From positions 1 to 40,336 of the forward strand of contig CAZFQG010000034.1 in NCBI GenBank assembly GCA_964520785.1: 40,336 nt of DNA. Reading direction: 5' to 3'. Positions 1-6,213 of this stretch are shown piece by piece. The notes under the pieces were generated by a model, which did not search any database, had not been told where the DNA came from, and worked only from the letters and a program-made list of their open reading frames with translations. Source of the DNA: CAZFQG01 sp964520785 (GTDB lineage: Bacteria > Planctomycetota > Planctomycetia > Pirellulales > Thermoguttaceae). How positions within the stretch are numbered: the stretch's first letter is position 1; each line of letters opens with the position of its first letter. Made by a program: the position numbers and the translations under genes.

Positions 1-304
1 CCCCTTCCGCTAACCTATCCCTTGGACAAGTGCGAGTGGAGCCCCCTGCCGTTGAATCGGGCGCGCCCTAAGCCAGGCACCGCCCATTCTTCCCCCGACC
101 TCCAGGAAAGAGCGAAAATCCCTGCCACCGGATTCTCTTACAGAGGGGAAGTGCGTGCATCGACCGCGTGTTTAGTAAGCCACGACTTACTTGGAGGGAG
201 GGGCTGAGAGCAAGTGCTCAAAGGTGCTGTGCCAACCGCCGCCGCGCAAACCACTCGCCAAAGAGTCAAAATATTTCGCGGACCTCTTTCCATCTCACGA
301 ACTC

Positions 305-332
305 TTGATCCGTCGCCCGGCAATGCTAGAAT
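305..332 (+). promoter_or_regulatory. Sigma70-like promoter candidate
   Basis: TTGATC at 305-310 and TAGAAT at 327-332 are separated by 16 bases, matching four and five of six consensus positions. A start near 339 would give a short transcript ending at the terminator at 421-468, which suggests a small RNA or a leader that is terminated early. Judged by eye only. Confidence 0.35.
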
Positions 333-420
333 TTACATTGTCTTGTCCGGTAGGTCCCGTCCGTGGGTCCCCTGCCCCGCCCGCGGACTTTTGCCCCGCC
401 TGCCGGATAGAGCGAGTGGA

Positions 421-468
421 CCCCGTCACCTGTCTTCCCCTCGGTGGCGGGGTTTTTCGTTTTTTTGG
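421..468 (+). terminator. Rho-independent terminator upstream of the PEP-CTERM gene
   Basis: CCCCGTCACC (421-430) pairs with GGTGGCGGGG (443-452), nine Watson-Crick pairs and one G-T, closed by a 12-base loop and followed by two T-rich runs. No protein gene ends in front of it on this strand, so it may end a small RNA or act as an attenuator for the gene at 663. Confidence 0.7.
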
Positions 469-606
469 GGGGGGTGGAGAATCGACCGCCTCGGGCGAGT
501 CTCGACGCACCCCTTTCCCGCAGCCCGAGCTATCATACCCCCTCCCGAGTGCTAATTCCGGACTTTTCAGTTTTCTTCCGCGAGAAACAGGGGGTTTGTG
601 GACTAT

Positions 607-641
607 GGGGTATTTAGATAACCTTTCGCGTATCTTACCCC
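607..641 (+). promoter_or_regulatory. Leader stem-loop before the PEP-CTERM gene
   Basis: GGGGTA + AGATA (607-612, 616-620, with a TTT bulge) pairs perfectly with TATCTTACCCC (631-641) around a 10-base loop. It ends 21 bases before the ATG at 663. A related sequence (TATCATACCCCC) lies at 531-542 and could compete for the GGGGTA strand. A regulatory role is inference. Confidence 0.35.
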
Positions 642-662
642 CTAAAGTAGTGTAGAGAAAAG

Positions 663-1344
663 ATGAAACGAGCAGGATTTGTATTATTTATCGCGATGGT
701 GGTGTTGGTCGGATTGAGTGCCGTCGCCAACGCCACGCTCATTTACAATGGCAGTTTTGAATCTGGGAATAACCCACCCACGACTTGGTACCGCGCACTG
801 AACGCAGGGAGCACTGACATTGACGGTTGGAGCATCAGCGGCGATACAACGGCGGTTCCGGTTGTCGACTGGATTGGAGCAGGCTATTGGCAGGCGGCTG
901 ACGGCCAAATGAGCCTGGATTTGGCTGGCAAGGACAACGGCGTCGTCTTCACGACGACCTCTTTTGATACCATAATCGGGCAGACTTACTTGCTTACGTT
1001 CTGGATGGCAGGGAATCCGAACGATGGCGACAAACTGAAGAAGTTGTTAGTCAACGTTGATAATGGATGAAGATGGTGAATTCCTGAATACTGTTGCCGC
1101 GAAAGAGTATAGCTTCGACGCGACGGGGAAGACGCGAACGAACATGGGTTGGGAAGAGCGTGAATTGGTGTTCACGGCCGACGCGACGAAGACAAGCCTG
1201 AGTTTTGCGAATGTCCATGATGGGGTAACGGATGCCGGCGCCGCCCTGGATGCCGTTTCCGTCAGCGCCATCCCCGAGCCGACCACGTTCCTCATCTGGT
1301 CCCTCCTCGGCGGGCTGGGCCTGACGATCTGGCGGCGGAGATAA
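663..1344 (+). pseudogene. PEP-CTERM choice-of-anchor C-like protein, frameshifted
   Basis: Secreted protein of the choice-of-anchor C/DUF642-like type. The first part (663-1070) has a signal peptide, then 'NGSFESG', 'NAGSTDIDGW' and 'YWQAADGQMSLDL', which are family hallmarks. It stops at TGA 1068-1070. The rest continues at once in the +1 frame (from about 1057) with 'TGKTRTNMGW', 'ALDAVSVS' and a PEP-CTERM tail (IPEPTTF, a hydrophobic segment, then RRR at the end). Skipping one base near 1062-1066 restores a single protein of about 226 residues. It would be exported and then handled by an exosortase-type sorting enzyme, which is not in this window. The break may be a real mutation or a sequencing/assembly error; both halves keep good family similarity, so it is recent or artefactual. 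A terminator follows at 1383. Confidence 0.8.
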
Positions 1345-1382
1345 CCTTAGGCTCCTTCGAACAATCTCCGACTCTCGATGAA

Positions 1383-1425
1383 GAAACCCGCGTCCACCCC
1401 GGCGCGGGGTTTTTCGTTTCTTGGC
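1383..1425 (+). terminator. Rho-independent terminator of the PEP-CTERM gene
   Basis: AAACCCGCG pairs with CGCGGGG(TTT) across a short C-rich loop, followed by TTTTTCGTTT. It lies about 40 bases after the stop at 1344. The 3' arm and T-run (GGGGTTTTTCGTTT) match those of the terminator at 421-468, so the two are of one type. Confidence 0.7.
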
Positions 1426-1515
1426 GGTGCGGCGCGGCGAGGCGGACGTATCTCCTTTCGCCCCCCCCGGTTCGTGGGTGTGCTGTTGCTGTGCCGTTTT
1501 TTTCGGGCCACCCCC

Positions 1516-1543
1516 TTGCAATTTTAGTGAACATTTGTATAGT
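1516..1543 (+). promoter_or_regulatory. Sigma70-like promoter candidate
   Basis: TTGCAA (1516-1521) and TATAGT (1538-1543) are spaced by 16 bases and sit in a locally AT-rich patch. No plus-strand protein gene follows, only the hairpin cluster at 1621-1791. Confidence 0.35.
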
Positions 1544-1620
1544 AGTGGTTGTTCCAAGAGGAGATTGGATCGAACTGACCAGGGCATGAGGCTCTTTCTC
1601 GTTCTTTCGTTCTTCCATCC

Positions 1621-1791
1621 CGGCTATGGTAGCCGCCGGTCGCTCCGACCGTTTCGGAGCCGGACCTTGCCCATCGATACCCCGAAGGGGTTTCACGGAC
1701 CTGTGTTCGGGTGTTTCAATAGGCCCGGTGTGAGTCACACCTCGAAGAGGCAACCACATGCCAGCCCGGCGGTCCTTCAAGGCACGCCGGG
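1621..1791 (+). ncRNA. Candidate structured RNA or hairpin-repeat element
   Basis: Perfect hairpins follow one another: CGGCTA/TAGCCG (1621-1635), GCTCCGA/TCGGAGC (1642-1660), ACCCC-GAA-GGGGT (1679-1691), the palindrome GGTGTGA-G-TCACACC (1727-1741), which overlaps the alternative CCTC-GAA-GAGG (1740-1750), and CCCGGCG/CGCCGGG (1765-1791). The open frame across it (from about 1586) has no protein-like features. It could be a structured RNA driven from 1516-1543 or a dispersed intergenic repeat. Strand is assumed from the promoter. Confidence 0.3.
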
Positions 1792-1858
1792 AAAACATCG
1801 CCAGTAAGAACCATCGTTCCAGAGCACTAGATGAATGGGCCGTATCGCCCGGCCCGGT

Positions 1859-3130
1859 TCATCGCCGCTTCCGATCGCGAATGTCGTAGACGTAGAGTTC
1901 CGGCCCGCCGCGCAGGTAGAGGCGGCCGCCGCAGACGACCGGGTGCGCCAAGTAGGTGTTGACCGGTTTGCGGGGGAGGTTGAATTGACTGACGATCTCG
2001 AATCCGTCGGGCGTGATCGCGAGCAGCGACACCTGACCGCGGTAGCCGAGGCAGTAGATCATGCCGTCGGCCGTGGTCATGCCGACCTTGCCCAGGGTAC
2101 GGTCCAGCTTGATCGTCTCGCCGGTGAGGAAATCGACGCAGAAGAAGTGCTTTCCGCCCACGCGGCAACTGGCACCGTAGAGCTTGCCGTCGACCAGGAG
2201 CGAACCGGCATGGCAGTTGTCCAGGTCCTTGCGGTGCCATACCGTCGTGGCTGACCTGGCGGGCTGATCGATCTTCAGGAGCCTGCCGCCGGTGGAATGT
2301 CCGCAGGCGACGAAGACGTGGCCGTCGTGGTAGAGCGGGGTCAGCGCGTTTTGAGGCGATCTAGGAACAAAGGGAACGGACCACGCCAGTTCGCCGGTGG
2401 CGACCTCGATGCCGACCACGGACTTCTGCGTCATCGTCAGCATCTGTCGCTTGCCGCCGTGCGTGACGACGACGGGTGAACAGTATGCCGCGGTGTGCGC
2501 GATCTGGGTGTTGGCCCAGATCGTCTCGCCGGTGTTCTTGTCGAGCGCCACGACGCGGCCACGCTCGCCACCCGGCATGCACAGCAGCTTGTCGCCGTCG
2601 ATGAGCACGTTTTCAGCCAGCCCCCAGATGCCCCAGTGGGCGTCGAACTCGGCCTTCAGGTCCACCGCCCAGATCTCGCGGCCCGTCTTGGCATCGTACG
2701 AGGCCAATCGGCCGAACGGATTCAACTGGTAGACCCGGCCGTCGTCGTAGGTGGGGGTGGTGCGCGAGCCCGGCGACGAACGGTTCCACGATTTGCCGTT
2801 GGGCGCGGACCACAACAGGCGACCTTCCATATCCAGTGCCAGGACCTTCTCGTCATCGGCAAAATCGCCCGCGGTGAAGATCATGCCGTCGGCAATGGCC
2901 ACACCGGAATACCCGCCTCCACATTCATCGTAAGTCCACACCGGCGGCGGGCCGCCCTCGGGCCAGCGCCGCAGCAGCCCCGTCTCGGCCGACATGTTTG
3001 ACCTGTCCGCGCCGTGGTGGGCGGGCCACGAGGGTCGCTCGGCCGCATCCTCGTCGGTGGATGCCGATACGGATATCAGCAGCAGCAGCGTCACGCACAC
3101 GCCGGCCGCCAAGATGATTCGATTATGCAT
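1859..3130 (-). CDS. Exported PQQ-binding-like beta-propeller protein
   Basis: The 423-residue protein has an N-terminal signal segment (residues 1-24, hydrophobic core VCVTLLLLISV) followed by repeated propeller blades typical of PQQ-like/PQQ_2 proteins: 'VLALDMEGRLLW', 'SYDAKTGREIW', 'VVALDKNTGETIW', 'VVGIEVATGELAW'. These W-docking blades bind PQQ in true alcohol dehydrogenases, but many planctomycete members have no known enzyme activity and may be periplasmic scaffolds. The open frame continues 28 residues upstream. I prefer the ATG at 3130 because the signal peptide starts there and the upstream part is encoded by a repeated sequence (3152-3210). No Shine-Dalgarno is visible. It lies 120 bases downstream of the DUF433/DUF4926 pair on the same strand and may or may not be cotranscribed with it. 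Confidence 0.85.
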   Translation of the reverse strand: MHNRIILAAGVCVTLLLLISVSASTDEDAAERPSWPAHHGADRSNMSAETGLLRRWPEGGPPPVWTYDECGGGYSGVAIADGMIFTAGDFADDEKVLALDMEGRLLWSAPNGKSWNRSSPGSRTTPTYDDGRVYQLNPFGRLASYDAKTGREIWAVDLKAEFDAHWGIWGLAENVLIDGDKLLCMPGGERGRVVALDKNTGETIWANTQIAHTAAYCSPVVVTHGGKRQMLTMTQKSVVGIEVATGELAWSVPFVPRSPQNALTPLYHDGHVFVACGHSTGGRLLKIDQPARSATTVWHRKDLDNCHAGSLLVDGKLYGASCRVGGKHFFCVDFLTGETIKLDRTLGKVGMTTADGMIYCLGYRGQVSLLAITPDGFEIVSQFNLPRKPVNTYLAHPVVCGGRLYLRGGPELYVYDIRDRKRR

Positions 3131-3151
3131 GTTAGGGAGGGGTAATGGAGA

Positions 3152-3210
3152 GGGATAGGAAACGTGATTTGAAGGGAAACTCAAGGATAACCGGCGAAAT
3201 CTACCGGAAC
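3152..3210. repeat. Direct repeat copy A (partner at 3977-4035)
   Basis: About 59 bases starting GGGATAGGAAACGTGATTT align without gaps to 3977-4035 with roughly ten mismatches, in the same orientation. Copy A sits directly 5' of the PQQ gene start and copy B sits 5' of the DUF433 gene, so the pair brackets the DUF433/DUF4926 cassette. It may be a dispersed element or a duplicated upstream region. Confidence 0.75.
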
Positions 3211-3253
3211 ACAACGACCATTCCCCGTCGGGTCGATCGCGTAGTTACGCCAT

Positions 3254-3478
3254 TCAGTCCGTGCGTCGGGCGTGGAGAAGTTCACCCGCTTCGATGGGCC
3301 GAACATCGTCAGCACCGACGGTAACAAGAGCTACCGTCCGTCCGCCGCCATCGACAAACTCAACCTCGTATCCGACGCCGCCTTTGTAAACATGCACCAC
3401 GGTTCCCACGTCTCCACGATTCAATTTGTCGTGGGGCGGATCGCAGTCCAATACCACGAGAGAGTGTTCAGCAATCAT
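3254..3478 (-). CDS. DUF4926 domain protein, partner of DUF433
   Basis: This 74-residue protein matches the DUF4926 pattern: 'HSLVVLDCD', then 'LNRGDVGTVVHVY', 'YEVEFVD' and 'DVRPI'. The fold is expected to be a small beta-barrel. DUF4926 genes are often found next to small toxin/antitoxin-like or DUF433/DUF5615/DUF6883 genes, but no function is proven. Its start overlaps the end of the DUF433 gene by 11 bases, so the two are almost certainly translated together. The pair lies between two imperfect direct repeats, which suggests a mobile or recombined cassette. Confidence 0.85.
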   Translation of the reverse strand: MIAEHSLVVLDCDPPHDKLNRGDVGTVVHVYKGGVGYEVEFVDGGGRTVALVTVGADDVRPIEAGELLHARRTD

Positions 3479-3755
3479 TTGTCTTCATCTGCTGCTTCAG
3501 GCGATCATACTCCTTATCCAGGGCATCCAATTCCAGGTCGATCCGCTCCCGGTTGGCATGATAGTAGTCCAACGCGGTGTAAACCTGTCCCAGCGAAAGA
3601 TGAGGGTAGGTCTTTGCGATCTCTTCGGCGCCCAATCCCTGTTTATGCAGGGTCGCGATGCGATGAACGGTAATGCGGGTCCCGTCAATTCGCATACGTC
3701 CCCCGCAAGTTCCCGGAGTACATACGAGCATTGCGTCCAATCCGACCGACATTGT
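3468..3755 (-). CDS. DUF433 domain protein (antitoxin-like)
   Basis: A 95-residue protein with the DUF433 winged-helix core: 'CTPGTCGGRMRIDGTRITV', then 'HRIATLHKQGLGAEEIAKTYP' split over the helix-turn-helix, and 'LSLGQVYTALDYYHANRERID', plus an acidic/basic coiled tail. DUF433 proteins resemble VapB-type antitoxins and are usually paired with DUF5615 (PIN-like) toxins; here the partner is DUF4926, so an antitoxin role is uncertain. I start at ATG 3755 because GGGAGA lies 8-9 bases upstream and family members start at this point. A longer frame to 3854 would translate the 18-base tandem repeat as VTEPFI units, which is not credible. Confidence 0.85.
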   Translation of the reverse strand, partial: TMSVGLDAMLVCTPGTCGGRMRIDGTRITVHRIATLHKQGLGAEEIAKTYPHLSLGQVYTALDYYHANRERIDLELDALDKEYDRLKQQMKTNDC

Positions 3756-3807
3756 TACGTCTCCCAGAGTCTCGCGCCACGTCATGGGCTTGCCACACCA
3801 CACGTCA

Positions 3808-3860
3808 GGCTCCGTCACGATGAAAGGCTCCGTCACGATGAAAGGCTCCGTCACGATGAA
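3808..3860. repeat. Three tandem copies of an 18-base unit
   Basis: The unit GGCTCCGTCACGATGAAA is repeated at 3808, 3826 and 3844, identical except for the last base(s) of the third copy. It lies just upstream of the DUF433 start, in the likely promoter/operator zone of that operon, so it could be a binding-site array or a replication-slippage product. Confidence 0.85.
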
Positions 3861-3976
3861 CCACGTGCATATTATATCCGCGAGCGTGTCCTATGTCTAT
3901 CGTGAACCTGTCGGCGGCTTTCGCGCCCAATCCGGAGCCGGCCGGGAATCCGGGCGAGGGATACGAGATAAGGGAA

Positions 3977-4035
3977 GGGATAGGAAATGTGATTTCGCGG
4001 GAAACTCCAGCACAACCGGGGAAATCTACAGAAAC
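3977..4035. repeat. Direct repeat copy B (partner at 3152-3210)
   Basis: Same orientation and about 83 percent identity to copy A. Shared cores include GGGATAGGAAA, GTGATTT, GGGAAACTC, AACCGG and GAAATCTAC. It lies between the IS91 remnant/palindrome and the tandem 18-base repeat. Confidence 0.75.
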
Positions 4036-4056
4036 AAGGGGGTATGTACGACAAAG

Positions 4057-4083
4057 GTAAGACGGAATGGCATTCCGTCCTAC
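4057..4083. repeat. REP-like palindrome at the IS91 stub end
   Basis: GACGGAATG and CATTCCGTC are perfect 9-base arms around a single G, extended by GTA...TAC outside one mismatch. The palindrome runs into the stop codon of the truncated IS91 transposase, so it marks a breakpoint. I believe close relatives of this palindrome are common between genes in planctomycetes, but this needs a genome search. Confidence 0.7.
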
Positions 4084-4253
4084 TTCACGCTGCAATCGAC
4101 GACCGGCCGCCAGTACCCGTACTTCGCCTGGAAGCGGGCGTCGTAGACGCGCTGAAACGTCTCGAAGTGCCGGTCCATCAGCCGCCACGGGTCGGAGGCT
4201 CGCGGATCGCGGGGCCGGTACAAGGGGGGCGAGTGGGGAGACGCGGGTGTCAT
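4080..4253 (-). pseudogene. IS91-family transposase, N-terminal remnant
   Basis: A 57-residue frame from ATG 4253 to TAG 4080-4082 reads 'LYRPRDPRASDPWRL', 'HFETFQRVYDARF' and 'KYGYWRPVVD'. This is the characteristic N-terminus of Planctomycete/proteobacterial IS91-type (Y2) transposases, just before the zinc-binding domain. The full family protein is around 380-400 residues; here it stops before the zinc cysteines, at a palindrome, so nothing catalytic remains. The rest of the element is not found nearby. It shows that a rolling-circle-type element or its fragment passed through this accessory region. Confidence 0.7.
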
Positions 4254-4525
4254 GACGGCAGGAGGATCACTCCAGTGGAGGTAGGCAAGTCACCACTGGA
4301 ACATATATACACCTTCCGTCAAGAAGGGCAAGAACCCCAGCATCCAAATGACCGTCACTCCTTCGGAAGTACAGAACCCGACTTACAGGCCCGCTTTTGT
4401 TTTTGCGGAATGAGGAGGTCAGGCACATGGAACCGTGGTTCGGCAAGTCATCACCGGCTGATCTCTGCTTTACGCTCGTGCCTGATTCTGCTAATCTAGG
4501 GTTGTATCGATAGTGAGCACCCGCC

Positions 4526-4726
4526 ATGAACGAAGAGAAACGTACCATTCGCGTTCGCCGCCTGACGGACCGTGGCCCCGATCGGGACCTGGCCAATACA
4601 ACGGCCTCCGAGCGGATGGGCATGATGTGGCAGTTGGCCCTGGACGCCTGGGCATTTATGGGAGAGGACCATGCTGAATCCCGACTTCAGCGACATGTTG
4701 TCCGCCTTATCCGCCGAAAACGCTGA
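4526..4726 (+). CDS. Small protein of a nucleotidyltransferase cassette
   Basis: A 66-residue basic protein ('EEKRTIRVRRL', 'ERMGMMWQLALDAWAF', 'RHVVRLIRRKR'). I know this pattern as the small upstream partner of DUF6036-type nucleotidyltransferase genes in planctomycetes, but it has no named function. It overlaps the next gene by 56 bases in a different frame, which ties the two translationally. A small DNA/RNA-binding or antitoxin-like partner role is a guess from charge and context. Confidence 0.7.
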   Translation: MNEEKRTIRVRRLTDRGPDRDLANTTASERMGMMWQLALDAWAFMGEDHAESRLQRHVVRLIRRKR

Positions 4727-5126
4727 ATTCCTGGTCGTGGGAGGATACGCGCTTTCCGCGCATGGGTATCCACGCGCCACGGGAGATATTGACATCTGGA
4801 TCAGGGCCACCGAAGAAAACGCCGCACGTGTCTACGCCGCGTTGAAACGCTTCAAGGCGCCTTTGTCAAGATTGACCGAAGCCGACCTAACCGAACCGGA
4901 TGTGGTTTTTCAAATCGGTGTTGCCCCGAATCGCATAGATATCCTTACCTCAATCGATGCCGTGGATTTCGACGAAGCCTGGGCGGACCGCAAAACAGTT
5001 GAACTCGGTGGTCAAACGGTTGCCGTGATGGGACGCGAGCATCTTATCAAGAACAAAAAAGCCATCGGGCGTCCACGAGATCTGGCCGATGTTGCCGAGT
5101 TGGAACGACTGGGATGGGATGGTTGA
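4671..5126 (+). CDS. DUF6036-type nucleotidyltransferase (toxin-like)
   Basis: A 151-residue minimal nucleotidyltransferase. The G-G-Y and D-x-D core is visible: 'FLVVGGYALSAHGYPRATGDIDIWI' split at GG and DID, 'RIDILTSID' supplying the third acidic position, and 'REHLIKNKKAIGRPRDLADV', the conserved C-terminal motif of AbiEii/DUF6036-type proteins. Members of this superfamily act as AMPylating or NTP-transferring toxins or antitoxins (MNT, AbiEii). The specific role here is not established. ATG 4671 is preceded by GGAGAGGACC, a strong Shine-Dalgarno inside the upstream gene. It sits in the accessory region between an IS91 stub and an integrase stub, typical cargo of such regions. Confidence 0.85.
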   Translation: MLNPDFSDMLSALSAENAEFLVVGGYALSAHGYPRATGDIDIWIRATEENAARVYAALKRFKAPLSRLTEADLTEPDVVFQIGVAPNRIDILTSIDAVDFDEAWADRKTVELGGQTVAVMGREHLIKNKKAIGRPRDLADVAELERLGWDG

Positions 5127-5342
5127 AGTCCGACTATGAAGACGAAAGCATCGGCCGGTTCCCGAAGGGTCCAGACGACATGGACTCGTGGCTACTCACA
5201 TTGTGTAGACTGTCCGCCGAACTGTTTGTCCCCCAACTGTTTATCCCCCGAACTGCCAGCCGGTGACAGTTTCCTGCTTCCGCAGGGATAACGACTGAGC
5301 TGAGAGTTCGGCGCGTAAGAGCCGATACTATCCAGCTCTTTG

Positions 5343-5822
5343 TTAAATGATCTTCGTATTGTTTTCCTTCAACTTCGTCAGGATGAAATCCTGAAGTTCC
5401 GAATCAAGGTCTGACGTGGGGATCAGTGTGTAATTCTCTTTCGAATACGTAAAGAGCAGCCACTCGGTTTTGAATTTCCACAATGCCTTGATGAGGGACC
5501 ATTTGAATTCAGAATCGTGTTCGGATGTGTGGAATCGAACCAAATCCTCCGTAAACGTGACAGAGACGGACTTGTCCGGCATGGCATCGCAAACCGTTGC
5601 TGCTCGTTTCACGTATGACATCCAGCGAATGGGCAATAGGAGAGGAATGAGAAGCGCCGCGACCGTCATCCATGTGACGTTGCCTCGACACACCTCGAAA
5701 AGTCCGAGCAGCATGATGATGACTGCTGCAACGAGAGCGCTTCGGCCCCAGCGCAAGAGGAAATGCCATGCCGCCCGCCTGACAATGTCATGCGAGTACT
5801 GATACTCAATCGTTCTATTCAT
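5343..5822 (-). CDS. YcxB-like membrane protein
   Basis: A 159-residue protein with two adjacent hydrophobic segments (about residues 27-46 and 49-66) and a C-terminal YcxB-like beta domain: 'VSVTFTEDLVRFHTSEHDSEF', 'KWSLIKALWKFKTEWLLFTYS' and 'YTLIPTSDL'. YcxB family proteins are small inner-membrane proteins of unknown function. It stands alone, convergent with the nucleotidyltransferase, and its lower-GC sequence with AT-rich codons is consistent with an acquired gene. Confidence 0.75.
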   Translation of the reverse strand: MNRTIEYQYSHDIVRRAAWHFLLRWGRSALVAAVIIMLLGLFEVCRGNVTWMTVAALLIPLLLPIRWMSYVKRAATVCDAMPDKSVSVTFTEDLVRFHTSEHDSEFKWSLIKALWKFKTEWLLFTYSKENYTLIPTSDLDSELQDFILTKLKENNTKII

Positions 5823-5907
5823 TCATTTAACTTGTTGACCTACAGAAATCCCCTTCTGCCGGGCCGGCACAGGGGCTAGCACAGGTTACGCTACCGCGAT
5901 GTGCGGG

Positions 5908-5947
5908 CCCGGTCAAGTGGGCTGAGACGAAAGCCCATCTCACCGGG
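5908..5947. repeat. Long imperfect hairpin
   Basis: CCCGGT (5908-5913) pairs with ACCGGG (5942-5947), and inside it AGTGGGCT pairs with AGCCCA(T)CT around the loop GAGACGAA. No T-run follows, so it is more likely a palindromic intergenic repeat than a terminator. Confidence 0.55.
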
Positions 5948-6028
5948 GGGTAGTCGCAGCATCGCAGCCGACGGAGGACCACGGATATTCCGGTGTTATC
6001 CCGATCCGGACAAACAAGAATCCCAAAT

Positions 6029-6124
6029 ATGGCGGATCGCGGTAATCATCTGCACGAGGTGCTCGACGGCTATGCCAAGTTCCTTCGAGAAAAGAACTTG
6101 GTGAGCCGCGCGGACACCCGATGA
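6029..6124 (+). pseudogene. Tyrosine recombinase (integrase) N-terminal stub
   Basis: A 31-codon frame from ATG reads 'NHLHEVLDGYAKFLREKNL' before a TGA stop. It resembles the start of the SAM-like N-terminal core-binding domain of tyrosine recombinases that travel with IS91-type transposases in planctomycetes. Nothing downstream in any frame continues the protein clearly. Together with the IS91 stub at 4080-4253 it could be debris of one composite element. The short length limits certainty. Confidence 0.4.
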
Positions 6125-6213
6125 TTCGCAAGGAGGCCGTACGCATTTGGTCGCATTTGCGGGGTTTTCCGGAAAACGTTGATTGACATTAGGCTGCCGG
6201 TCGCGTGCCGGTA

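Larger units (their letters stand above)
1..662. other. Intergenic stretch without a convincing gene
   Basis: No reading frame here looks like a real protein; the open frames overlap one another and have proline/arginine-rich composition without domains. The stretch holds a sigma70-like promoter candidate (305-332), a rho-independent terminator (421-468) about 90 bases later, and a leader stem-loop (607-641) just before the PEP-CTERM gene. These are listed separately. Confidence 0.6.
1345..1858. other. Intergenic stretch rich in hairpins
   Basis: After the terminator there is no believable coding frame up to the convergent PQQ gene. A promoter-like site (1516-1543) precedes at least five perfect short hairpins in 1621-1791. 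They are described under the ncRNA candidate. Confidence 0.5.
5823..6213. other. Intergenic stretch with hairpin and integrase stub
   Basis: Apart from a long hairpin (5908-5947) and a short recombinase-like frame (6029-6124), I see nothing in this stretch. Confidence 0.5.

Noticed and set aside
191..655. 154-codon open frame on the plus strand near the left edge
   Set aside because: It overlaps a promoter, a strong terminator and a leader stem-loop, and its composition is proline/arginine-rich without domains. A second overlapping frame is equally long.
1421..1807. 128-codon open frame in the hairpin region
   Set aside because: It runs through a terminator tail and five perfect hairpins and has no protein-like pattern.
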